Source: Hymenopellis radicata | Lineage: Eukaryota; Basidiomycota; Agaricomycetes; Agaricales; Physalacriaceae | Direction of reading: 5' to 3' | Assembly: GCA_015501595.1 (NCBI GenBank) | Contig: JADNRX010000182.1 | Location: forward strand, 43,031-107,030 | Length of the DNA stretch: 64,000 bases | Part shown: positions 12,042 to 23,700 of the stretch, one piece after another | Numbering within the stretch: the stretch's first letter is position 1 | Layout of the letters: each line of letters begins with the position of its first letter | Notes under the pieces: model-generated | Databases searched by the model: none | Told to the model about the DNA's origin: nothing | What the model saw: the letters and a program-made list of their open reading frames with translations, nothing else | Made by a program: the position numbers and the translations under genes

Positions 12042-12134
12042 AGCTCTTCGACACTAACTATGAATGTAGATTCTATATAATTTCAAAACCGGCGAGGATG
12101 TTGATGATAGAATGGTAGTTAGTGTCGAAGAGCT
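12042..12134. repeat. 19-bp perfect inverted repeat with 55-bp loop
   Basis: agctcttcgacactaacta (12042-12060) is the exact reverse complement of 12116-12134. It lies directly beside the previous hairpin, suggesting a folded RNA or a small inverted-repeat element. Confidence 0.65.
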
Positions 12135-13180
12135 CGTCTCTCCTCGGGGTGATGAAGCGAAACTGTGTTTGTATGTCGGTGATCTCTCTATACTTATTGC
12201 AATGGAAGTAGGAAGTCTACTTGTTCCACGACTCTTGTTCGATTGTGTATCTACCTTGCACGAGACGCTCCTACCCCACAATTGGCGTCTGTCTCATGAG
12301 CACGACATGACGTTGAATGTACGTCGACACGCAGCATACGGACAGATGAACGCTACAGGCCTGAGGCCATTTCAGAAGAGCCCAGGTATGCTTTATTTCA
12401 CACACGCTTTGCTCCGGTGTGTATATTCATATAGACCTGCACGCTACTTGGACGGCAGAATGCCCTACTGACGCGAGTTTTTGGCCGGCTTTTGGGTGCC
12501 CTACGAGAGGTCGTCCGAGGATGATCTGTGTCGGAAAGTTTCTTGGTCCTCGTCCGACGCGCTTTTGACATATTTCATGAACAGGGGAATCTGAAATCAG
12601 TGTATCTTTCGGTTAGTGCGTGATATTGGCATGAGTCCAATAGGACTGTCCACTAACCTGGAAACATTTCCTGAATTGTCGGAAGAACTATCTTTGACTT
12701 GGTTCCGGGTCGCAGTGGTATAACGGACTATCTCACCACCGGTAGTTTATCCTAGTCATCTCCGACTCGCTTAAGTATATCTTGCTCGTGAACCTCGAAG
12801 ACCTTCACAGGTCTAGATTATGTCAAGTAGGTCTGACATCGTAGTTAGTCGGATGTCAGCGGCTTGCTCCAACACGAGCTTGAAGTCAGTGCAAAACCGA
12901 CGGCGAGCGCTAGAACGTCACAGCCTACTCATAAAAATTCAACCGGGATCCCAATCCACGTCAAGATGCCGCGATGCCGGTCGGAGTGTCAATTGGCAAG
13001 GAGCATCAATACGATTTTGCCTTCAGCGTCCATATCAATCGCTACAGTCGATGACTTCCACGTCTAACGAATTTGTAAGTCTCCATTTAACACATATGTG
13101 GTCCTACTCACTTCAACTCATAGTGCTCATGCATTCCGACCACCAAGATCGCTGACTGTCACATTCTCGCCCTTTCATCA

Positions 13181-13585
13181 ATGCTTCGAGGCTATACCCC
13201 TGACGATTCGGAAGTAGATTGGATCAAGGTCAACGCTACTGCTCTAGATGCAGAGCTTGACGCCATTGACAACCTGCTTTGCCGCCTCAATCGTCGTCGT
13301 ACTTTGGTCGCCCAGCAGCTCATGATGCACAGCGCCGCTCTTGCGCCGATACGCAGCCTCCCCAACGACGTCCTCCTTTACATCTTCATGCTAGCCGCAT
13401 CAGAGCCCACTGATAGCACAAATATTCTGTCCCCACCGTGGTCTCTAAGCCATGTCTGTGGGCTTTGGCGCACAATCGCGCTGTCTTCTTCACCGTTGTG
13501 GTCTACACTCATCATCGATTGCTCTGATCACGTCCCGCGCAGTCGATACATCATAAAGGCCTACCTATCCCGCTCGCATCATTAA
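13181..13585 (+). pseudogene. F-box protein, truncated at its 3' end
   Basis: ATG 13181 (MLRGYTPDDSEVDW) starts a typical agaricomycete F-box protein: a short helix with ELDAIDNLLCRLNRRR, then the F-box ALAPIRSLPNDVLLYIFMLA, and WSLSHVCGLWRTIALSSSPL followed by WSTL. F-box proteins recruit SCF ubiquitin-ligase substrates; here the substrate-binding part, normally several hundred residues, is missing. The frame stops after YLSRSHH at 13585, where the composition switches abruptly to the A/T-rich edge of the repeat block. Relatives usually continue from this point, so I read it as cut by the insertion of that block. It could still make a 134-aa F-box-only peptide. Confidence 0.7.
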
Positions 13586-14003
13586 TAGGCTGTGGGCCAA
13601 ATTATTTAAAAAAGTTTTTCTGACCCCCTATTTTTTTGATTCTATGAGGGCTCTGAAGTGTCTGGCATAGGATATTTGAAAGTTTGGAGAGATTCTATGG
13701 TAGGGATGTTGAGATATTTAACTCTATCATTATGCTTGTCGCCGTTAGTCAGAACGGCCATCAGAACCCTAGGCCGGGGTTTATATGTCCATATTAGGAA
13801 GGTACCTTCCTAAAAAGGAGATTACCTCGGCTACCCCTACTAGGGTTTGGCCTTTAGCCCTCGGCCTTTAGCTTTTAGGGTTTGCCTTTAGCTTTTAGGG
13901 TCTGCCTTTAGCTTTTAGGGTCTGCCTTTAGCCTTTAGGGTCTGCCTTTAGCTTTTAGGGTTCCCATTAGGGTCTGCCTTTAGCCTTTAGGGTTCCACAT
14001 AGG
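13586..14003. repeat. Left edge of the repeat block with a 20-bp TTTAGGG-containing minisatellite
   Basis: From about 13864 to 13990 a 20-bp unit (cctttagcttttagggtctg) repeats about six to seven times with small changes. Just upstream, at 13796-13811, is the perfect palindrome aggaaggtaccttcct. The preceding ccctaggccggggttta resembles ccctaggctggggttta, which opens the 1,980-bp units further right, so both ends of the block share sequence. Confidence 0.8.
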
Positions 14004-15320
14004 GTTTGCCATTAGCCTCTTCCTCTTATCGTTATCCTCATCCTCACTGCGTTATCACTGCACTCTTCCACTATTTCCCTCATCATCACTCAGTCTCATC
14101 ATCGTCATCACTCCACTCTTGCTCATCATCGTCAAACTCATCCTCCTCTACAATCTCCTCGCTCAGTCTCATTATCATCAGCATTACCGTCATTCCTCTA
14201 CCCTTTCTTGCTTCACCGCTGCCCTTCTCCTTCTTCAACGTTCTCAGCAACGTGCTGCTGCTCCTCCCATCATCGCTCTCCTCCCTCCTCAGCCACTCGC
14301 CGCTCCTCGTCATCATCAAAGTGCGCGTGCCTCTCCTCCTCCTCCTCCTCTCACCACTCCTTCTCGATAAGCATTCACTCATCGACACCACTCACCTCTG
14401 TTCCTCCTCAACATCGATCCTCAGCCACTCGCCGCTCAAGCGCGCTTGCCCCTCCCTGCGCCTTCTCCTTCTCGATGAGCATTCACTCATCGACACCCAC
14501 TCACCTCTGTTCCTCCTCAACATCGATCCTCAGCCACTCGCCGCTCTCCCTGCGCCTTCTCCTTCTCGACGACCTCAAGCGCCTACGCGTCGCCACTCCT
14601 CACCTCCTTCTTGATATCCTCAGCACCTACTGCGCATCGTCATCACCTGCCTCAAAGCGCTTCTTCCACTGCTATTCGTACCTATTGTCTTGCAGCACTG
14701 TTCATCACTAATTGCTGACTAATATATATATGCACCATCATTATGTATTACTAAGCGCTGCTCATTGATCTCTTCTACTCATCCTCCCTCTCGCCTATCA
14801 TCATCCTTATCTTCACTCTTCTTATCGTATTCTAGCAGCACTTTATTCGCATGTTACCATCTCATCATCGTCAAACTCATCCTCCTCTACAATCTCCTCG
14901 CTCAGTCTCATTATCATCAGCATTACCGTTATTCCTCTACCCTTCCTCATCATCCGTTATCACTGCTCTCTTCCTCCCTCACTTATCACCCTCAAACTCA
15001 TCCTCCTCTATCATCCCCTCGTCACTGCTCAGTCTCATCATTGTCAGCATTACCACCACCACCATTGACCGATTGCACTCTGACTGCTACTCGAAATTGT
15101 ACTTTAACCATTGGTACGGAGGTGTACTGATCTTCATTCCCCTCTCAACTTCCGTCATTCCTTCATCTTGTCAGTCTCATCATCGTCAGTATCGAGGCCA
15201 GTTCATCAATACTACATACTATACAGCCATCTCTGTCACCACATAGGATCCTAATAAATATTCCATTAATATACGGAAATAATTGGTTGCTACCCACCAG
15301 TTAAAGGCTGACAAATCGAG
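14004..15320. repeat. CT-rich low-complexity tract with internal direct duplications
   Basis: The strand is strongly C/T-biased with tcatcctcctc-type runs, giving long Ser/Leu/Pro frames (14006-14614, 14208-14711) that are not genes. Two segments are duplicated: 14122-14206 recurs at 14861-14945, and about 14359-14434 recurs 111 bases later. Confidence 0.75.
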
Positions 15321-15336
15321 TGTCAGGGGCTGTTTC

Positions 15337-15343
15337 TATAAAA
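15337..15343 (+). promoter_or_regulatory. TATA box of the OrsD-like gene
   Basis: TATAAAA lies 64 bases upstream of the ATG at 15407, after the low-complexity tract. Confidence 0.55.
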
Positions 15344-15406
15344 GATAGCAGACCGAGGTATCAGATAAGGATCCTTTCTTGCTTTCATACCACCACCATC
15401 ACCTCC

Positions 15407-17776
15407 ATGTCGTTCCAATCTCCTCCTCCACCATCTCCTGGAAAGCGCCCAGTTCAACCTGGCAACTCTCCATTGCATCAAAAGCGTACTAGGCGCACAG
15501 ATGACGCCAATTACCCTCGGTCACCTAGTCAAGAAGTCTGTTAATATCATCCCTCTCTATTTTCTTCAACTTACTCGTACCTTAACAGGCTGATCGTACG
15601 AGGGCAGCACTCGAACAAGAAGAGTCCTCAGAGGAAGAGCAAGATGTCGCTGCTGCCCGACAGCTCATCCAACGCCCGCTCTTCCAACAAGCATCTGCAC
15701 CCCTCTCTTCTGGTTCTCAATCTTGTCCTCGTCCACGTCCTACCACTGCTGCTTCCGCTCCCCCTCCCACTGCCACTACTCCATCTCGTCCTCATCCAAA
15801 TGCTGGTGCTGCCACCGCCGCTCTCCCTCCCGCTATCGCTCCACCTCTCGCTCCCGCTCCGCCCATCGCTTCTACCTCCAGCACCGCAGATCAGCCTATT
15901 GTGTTTCGCCTTGTTCCACCCTATGATGAACTTGTCACTTGCAACGGTTTGGAGACCTGCGGGCTTGCATATAGCAAGCAGTTGCATTGTCTTATCTGTA
16001 TTTCTTGTGCAATCGTTGTTCCTACCAAACAAGGCGCCATCACAGACCATATTAGGAAGCTGCATAGCACCTATCTCAACTTCAAATGGGATATCGTTAA
16101 AGTCATCCTCCAGTCCATTGACCCTCTTGTCGACAACTATCCCGATATTGATTATACGGGCACCACCCCTCATCCCTTTGTTCAAGGTCTTTCCATGCAG
16201 CATAATGCCTATGGCTGCAGCCACTGTCGTATTGTGTCCACGAGCGAGAAATACCTTCCCAAGCATCATTTTAAACAGAAGCATCTAGATGAACACGCTC
16301 GCAAAGCTGTCAAGGTCTTAAACAATGTCACCTATCAACAGATCAGCACTCAGCGACAGTATCCGGGCTTTCGCATTGAGCGCCCTGCTCCCAAGTACAT
16401 CATCCGTCAACAGCAGGCAGAGATGGGCGATGCTGAGCAGCAGCAGCAGCCGCAGGAGAAGGAGCAGAGCGCCTTTGACCTTGGTGTTGCAACGCTCTTG
16501 GCTGAGGCAGAGAAGTTTGATGAGACTACTGCTCGCACTACTGGTCCTATTGATGCTCGCCGCCTCACACCTCTGCTTAATCGCACACAGTGGCTCAGCA
16601 TCCTCGAGGACCGCGATGTTGGCAAACTCAATCAACAGTCTGGTATTGGCGCTCGCAACACCAGACTCGGCAGTCTCACTTCCCACCTCTACAAGTATTT
16701 CGATCACTCAGTTGGTCTTCTCAGCAAGTCGGAGATGCTCCTTCTTCAAAAGATCAATAGCAGCGATCCAGAACATGAGTATGTCCAATTCCTTTACTCC
16801 GTCTTTCTTTTCTAATATATACCATTTTAGCGGCATCAATAACAAGCCTCTGGAGCGTCATCACCAGCACAAGACGACACTCAAATCCTATGTCCTACCC
16901 ATCAATCATTTTCTTTGCTGGCTCATGTTCAAACCTGCGGACAATAATTGGGATGGATACTTCAAGTACTCCACCAGTACCGAGCTCACCGCTGCTGTCG
17001 ATAATCTTCGCACACTCATCAACAGCACGGGTGATATCCCGCAGACGCAGTTTGACGCTGCCGTTCATAAAGTCTTTCTAAACGTCTGGCACCGCAAGTG
17101 GCCCATTGTTCGCGACGATCCTTGGAACGATCCCACTGCCTCCTTTCTCGCCTGTCACGCCCTCAAGGATAGCGGCAACTTTCTCACTGCTACCGATCTC
17201 ACTCCCATCCTCGCTCGCATTATGCGCGCTATGCAGTTCTTCACTCTCCGTCATGTCCACTCCCTCTCTAATGCCAATCGCAACCTTGATCAGGTTTCCC
17301 ATTTCAATACTGTCGCTACATATGTTCAAGCAAAGGCCGGTACCACATACAGCTTCCTCCATAGCCTCATGCAGTATGCATCTGCGATCAGTCAGCACAG
17401 CCAAGCTATGCCACGTATCTTTTGGATCGATCATAAACTGTACACCGCCATGATGTACTCTGGTCAGGCCATTACACTCGACCAGCTCCGTCAAATTCCC
17501 CATCGCATTCAAGATGCCGCTGCCAAGCTGTGGTCTGAGTTGCAGTTTGGCATGGATCTCAGAGTCGACTATCCTCAGTTTCTGTCTGACAATCTTGTCG
17601 AAATGCAGCCTGGCTACTGCTTCCTCGACGATACTCGCAATGACACTTTTGCTGCCAAAAAGTGGCATCTGTTCAACGAGTTGATGAAGCATCCCATCGC
17701 CTCGAAACAGTTTGTTTTGCCAAACGGAGCCACTCATGCTATTGCTGTTCGTAAATGGCTGCAAACATTGGCCTAG
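15407..17776 (+). CDS. OrsD-type zinc-finger protein, truncated relative of the RecQ/recombinase fusion
   Basis: Three exons (15407-15535, 15589-16778, 16831-17776) join in phase to about 754 codons. Order: a Pro/Ser-rich disordered start, a first zinc finger (LHCLICISCAIVV...HIRKLHSTY), a second (YGCSHCRIVSTSEKYLPKHH...KQKH), a Q/E-rich segment, then a long helical region with GINNKPLERHH and a block (VWHRKW...DPTASFLACHALKD) that aligns by eye with the RecQ-linked protein at 52.2-53.9 kb. This architecture matches the OrsD/DUF3505 module at the N-terminus of fungal RecQ-like helicases. The relative continues into recombinase and helicase domains; this one stops at 17774-17776, just before them, where the 1,980-bp array begins. 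It probably binds DNA; no catalytic motif is seen. Confidence 0.8.
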
Positions 17777-20700
17777 CTACATGCTTTTGCATTGTAGCCC
17801 TACAATTGATGGGACCCTAGGCTGGGGTTTACTCATTTTAGCTGTAACCCTATTATAGGTTTAGCTTTTAGCTTTCGATCACCCCTGTCTAGCTACAGTC
17901 TTTTCCATTTTAGATCTAAAATTGATGGGACCCTAGACTGTGGTTTACGCACCTATATTAGGAAGGTAGAGTACACCATGGTCCTGTAGGGTACACCTTG
18001 GTCCTTTGTAGGGTACACCTCGGTCTAATCCTGACTCTGTTGCAGATCATACGTCTCTCTTGTCTTTGTCCGAGTTCCGTGTACTCACTCTTACAGTCGT
18101 TGTATATATACGCCTTTGTATGTCTAGCCGAACATCTTATTGTCATTGTTGCTTCTCAACCGTGTTCTCGACGTAAGACCGCTACTCAACAATGTTATGC
18201 TGGAGACGTCACTGTCATCTGCATCGTAGTTCTTTGCGGATGATGGCTACTCACTCTTTTAGATCCCTTCTGCAGTTCTCATACGTATACGCGTCCGTAA
18301 GGCTTGCTGAACGTCTTATCGTCGTCGTCGCTTCTCAACTATGTTCTCGACGTCAGACCGATACTTGACAATATTATTATGCTGCTACTACCGTCTATGC
18401 TGACATCGTCTTTCGCTACAGTCGCGGCATAGATATACCCTTCCATAAGTCTGGCTCGACGTCTCATCATTGTCGTTGTCGACTCTTAACTGTGTTCATA
18501 ATGTCTATCTACTACTCGACAGGGTTATGCTGCAGACGTCGCTGTCATCTGCATCATTGTAGGTCTTTGCGGACGACGACAACGAAAACTTGAATGAGAA
18601 CAGATGACGATGCTATATTATGCAGTACAGCACACGTAGCCAAGGAGGAGGATCTTGCTCTACACATCACTTCCGAAGCAATAAGTTCTCGCAGTCATAT
18701 GTACTCGTCACAGTCTGGTGTGTTTTAACTGTCGATCGTCATCGGAGAGACTATTCTGCTCAGAGTCAGACTATGCATCTCAGAGCAGTAAGCGAATCAG
18801 GAGTCATTGCTATGTCGCATGCGGCGGAGCAGGGTAATCTTAGCTCATCATGTTCGTGATGACCTAATTTAATATTCGTATCTGAGACTGCACAATTTTA
18901 TGTCAGTGTTCTCGGTACTATAGCTCTGATGCTGTACGTCAAACTTGCAGTCTCAACGTGTCGTCTCATCTGGTCAGTCTCTGCACTCGCTTTTTGCCAC
19001 TCTAAAAACATCAACCCAGTGTACACAGAGCCAACTGCAAGACTCCATGTCATGTTGCTGTGGCGCAGCATCAATCTGCATTGACGTAGTTCCAAGTACT
19101 CGAACACGTCAAGGTAGATCTAAAGATTGCCCAACAACAATCCCGCAGCAATGTCATGCTTGTTTAAGAGTGTAGAAGCTGCAAGGTCAAACAATGTTGC
19201 TGTTCGACATCTTAGTACGCTTTCGAGTTGTCGTATGATCTCCGTCTTGTTGCTGTTCGTCTTCAGATGCCTTTCTATGAGCTACGTCTATTATCTGCTT
19301 ATTGATTAACTAGTGCTCGATAGCGACTGAGCGCAGTTACTCGTAATTGACTCTGTGATTGCGACTGCGATTCACGACTGTAGTAGCGAAGGCGTAGAGT
19401 CATCAGACGAGGAACGGGTAGGGTGAGCAGAGGTGGTGTCCTTCGAATTTACTCTATGAAAAAACGGCCCGTTTCCCGACTGTAGTGGCCAGCACGTAAA
19501 GCTATGCTGCGACATATGGTTAGGGTGAGCAGAGGTGGTGCTGTTCGAATTTACGCTTTGAAAAAACGGCCCGTTTCCCGACTGTAGTGGCCAGCGCGTA
19601 AAGTCATGATGCGAGGTGATGACTTGAACAATGGATGCAAGTTTATGCACGTAGTAGCAAGAGCGCTGTTAGACATCTTATGACGTAGACTAGAATGATG
19701 GACAGACAGAACCATACTATAGGGTTTAATTTTAGCTTTTGATCGCCCATGCCTAGCTACATGCTTTTGCATTGTAGCCCTACAATTGATGGGACCCTAG
19801 GCTGGGGTTTACTCATTTTAGCTGTAACCCTATTATAGGTTTAGCTTTTAGCTTTCGATCACCCCTGTCTAGCTACAGTCTTTTCCATTTTAGATCTAAA
19901 ATTGATGGGACCCTAGACTGTGGTTTACGCACCTATATTAGGAAGGTAGAGTACACCATGGTCCTGTAGGGTACACCTTGGTCCTTTGTAGGGTACACCT
20001 CGGTCTAATCCTGACTCTGTTGCAGATCATACGTCTCTCTTGTCTTTGTCCGAGTTCCGTGTACTCACTCTTACAGTCGTTGTATATATACGCCTTTGTA
20101 TGTCTAGCCGAACATCTTATTGTCATCGTTGCTTCTCAACCGTGTTCTCGACGTAAGACCGCTACTCAACAATGTTATGCTGGAGACGTCACTGTCATCT
20201 GCATCGTAGTTCTTTGCGGATGATGGCTACTCACTCTTTTAGATCCCTTCTGCAGTTCTCATACGTATACGCGTCCGTAAGGCTTGCTGAACGTCTTATC
20301 GTCGTCGTCGCTTCTCAACTATGTTCTCGACGTCAGACCGATACTTGACAATATTATTATGCTGCTACTACCGTCTATGCTGACATCGTCTTTCGCTACA
20401 GTCGCGGCATAGATATACCCTTCCATAAGTCTGGCTCGACGTCTCATCATTGTCGTTGTCGACTCTTAACTGTGTTCATAATGTCTATCTACTACTCGAC
20501 AGGGTTATGCTGCAGACGTCGCTGTCATCTGCATCATTGTAGGTCTTTGCGGACGACGACAACGAAAACTTGAATGAGAACAGATGACGATGCTATATTA
20601 TGCAGTACAGCACACGTAGCCAAGGAGGAGGATCTTGCTCTACACATCACTTCCGAAGCAATAAGTTCTCGCAGTCATATGTACTCGTCACAGTCTGGTG

Positions 20701-23700
20701 TGTTTTAACTGTCGATCGTCATCGGAGAGACTATTCTGCTCAGAGTCAGACTATGCATCTCAGAGCAGTAAGCGAATCAGGAGTCATTGCTATGTCGCAT
20801 GCGGCGGAGCAGGGTAATCTTAGCTCATCATGTTCGTGATGACCTAATTTAATATTCGTATCTGAGACTGCACAATTTTATGTCAGTGTTCTCGGTACTA
20901 TAGCTCTGATGCTGTACGTCAAACTTGCAGTCTCAACGTGTCGTCTCATCTGGTCAGTCTCTGCACTCGCTTTTTGCCACTCTAAAAACATCAACCCAGT
21001 GTACACAGAGCCAACTGCAAGACTCCATGTCATGTTGCTGTGGCGCAGCATCAATCTGCATTGACGTAGTTCCAAGTACTCGAACACGTCAAGGTAGATC
21101 TAAAGATTGCCCAACAACAATCCCGCAGCAATGTCATGCTTGTTTAAGAGTGTAGAAGCTGCAAGGTCAAACAATGTTGCTGTTCGACATCTTAGTACGC
21201 TTTCGAGTTGTCGTATGATCTCCGTCTTGTTGCTGTTCGTCTTCAGATGCCTTTCTATGAGCTACGTCTATTATCTGCTTATTGATTAACTAGTGCTCGA
21301 TAGCGACTGAGCGCAGTTACTCGTAATTGACTCTGTGATTGCGACTGCGATTCACGACTGTAGTAGCGAAGGCGTAGAGTCATCAGACGAGGAACGGGTA
21401 GGGTGAGCAGAGGTGGTGTCCTTCGAATTTACTCTATGAAAAAACGGCCCGTTTCCCGACTGTAGTGACCAGCACGTAAAGCTATGCTGCGACATATGGT
21501 TAGGGTGAGCAGAGGTGGTGCTGTTCGAATTTACGCTTTGAAAAAACGGCCCGTTTCCCGACTGTAGTGGCCAGCGCGTAAAGTCATGATGCGAGGTGAT
21601 GACTTGAACAATGGATGCAAGTTTATGCACGTAGTAGCAAGAGCGCTGTTAGACATCTTATGACGTAGACTAGAATGATGGACAGACAGAACCATACTAT
21701 AGGGTTTAATTTTAGCTTTTGATCGCCCATGCCTAGCTACATGCTTTTGCATTGTAGCCCTACAATTGATGGGACCCTAGGCTGGGGTTTACTCATTTTA
21801 GCTGTAACCCTATTATAGGTTTAGCTTTTAGCTTTCGATCACCCCTGTCTAGCTACAGTCTTTTCCATTTTAGATCTAAAATTGATGGGACCCTAGACTG
21901 TGGTTTACGCACCTATATTAGGAAGGTAGAGTACACCATGGTCCTGTAGGGTACACCTTGGTCCTTTGTAGGGTACACCTCGGTCTAATCCTGACTCTGT
22001 TGCAGATCATACGTCTCTCTTGTCTTTGTCCGAGTTCCGTGTACTCACTCTTACAGTCGTTGTATATATACGCCTTTGTATGTCTAGCCGAACATCTTAT
22101 TGTCATCGTTGCTTCTCAACCGTGTTCTCGACGTAAGACCGCTACTCAACAATGTTATGCTGGAGACGTCACTGTCATCTGCATCGTAGTTCTTTGCGGA
22201 TGATGGCTACTCACTCTTTTAGATCCCTTCTGCAGTTCTCATACGTATACGCGTCCGTAAGGCTTGCTGAACGTCTTATCGTCGTCGTCGCTTCTCAACT
22301 ATGTTCTCGACGTCAGACCGATACTTGACAATATTATTATGCTGCTACTACCGTCTATGCTGACATCGTCTTTCGCTACAGTCGCGGCATAGATATACCC
22401 TTCCATAAGTCTGGCTCGACGTCTCATCATTGTCGTTGTCGACTCTTAACTGTGTTCATAATGTCTATCTACTACTCGACAGGGTTATGCTGCAGACGTC
22501 GCTGTCATCTGCATCATTGTAGGTCTTTGCGGACGACGACAACGAAAACTTGAATGAGAACAGATGACGATGCTATATTATGCAGTACAGCACACGTAGC
22601 CAAGGAGGAGGATCTTGCTCTACACATCACTTCCGAAGCAATAAGTTCTCGCAGTCATATGTACTCGTCACAGTCTGGTGTGTTTTAACTGTCGATCGTC
22701 ATCGGAGAGACTATTCTGCTCAGAGTCAGACTATGCATCTCAGAGCAGTAAGCGAATCAGGAGTCATTGCTATGTCGCATGCGGCGGAGCAGGGTAATCT
22801 TAGCTCATCATGTTCGTGATGACCTAATTTAATATTCGTATCTGAGACTGCACAATTTTATGTCAGTGTTCTCGGTACTATAGCTCTGATGCTGTACGTC
22901 AAACTTGCAGTCTCAACGTGTCGTCTCATCTGGTCAGTCTCTGCACTCGCTTTTTGCCACTCTAAAAACATCAACCCAGTGTACACAGAGCCAACTGCAA
23001 GACTCCATGTCATGTTGCTGTGGCGCAGCATCAATCTGCATTGACGTAGTTCCAAGTACTCGAACACGTCAAGGTAGATCTAAAGATTGCCCAACAACAA
23101 TCCCGCAGCAATGTCATGCTTGTTTAAGAGTGTAGAAGCTGCAAGGTCAAACAATGTTGCTGTTCGACATCTTAGTACGCTTTCGAGTTGTCGTATGATC
23201 TCCGTCTTGTTGCTGTTCGTCTTCAGATGCCTTTCTATGAGCTACGTCTATTATCTGCTTATTGATTAACTAGTGCTCGATAGCGACTGAGCGCAGTTAC
23301 TCGTAATTGACTCTGTGATTGCGACTGCGATTCACGACTGTAGTAGCGAAGGCGTAGAGTCATCAGACGAGGAACGGGTAGGGTGAGCAGAGGTGGTGTC
23401 CTTCGAATTTACTCTATGAAAAAACGGCCCGTTTCCCGACTGTAGTGACCAGCACGTAAAGCTATGCTGCGACATATGGTTAGGGTGAGCAGAGGTGGTG
23501 CTGTTCGAATTTACGCTTTGAAAAAACGGCCCGTTTCCCGACTGTAGTGGCCAGCGCGTAAAGTCATGATGCGAGGTGATGACTTGAACAATGGATGCAA
23601 GTTTATGCACGTAGTAGCAAGAGCGCTGTTAGACATCTTATGACGTAGACTAGAATGATGGACAGACAGAACCATACTATAGGGTTTAATTTTAGCTTTT

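Larger units (their letters stand above)
11641..13180. other. Mostly non-coding, with two nested inverted repeats
   Basis: Frames at 12112-12471 and 12820-13155 have no recognisable domain. The clear structure is a pair of hairpins at 11955-12023 and 12042-12134, listed separately. The rest shows nothing I can define. Confidence 0.4.

Noticed and set aside
12700..12790. A tRNA-like string near gcagtggtataacggac
   Set aside because: No acceptor stem or anticodon arm can be folded by eye.
14006..14711. Long Ser/Leu-rich frames of up to 202 codons
   Set aside because: Product of C/T-biased low-complexity DNA; several frames are open at once and the text is duplicated.
15644..16288. 214-codon plus frame and 218-codon minus frame
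   Set aside because: Shadows of the OrsD-like exon, which has zinc fingers and in-phase splices.
16325..17776. Single 483-codon frame as the gene
   Set aside because: Its first part reads across an exon in another frame; the three-exon model gives both zinc fingers and a better junction (DPEHDGINNKP).
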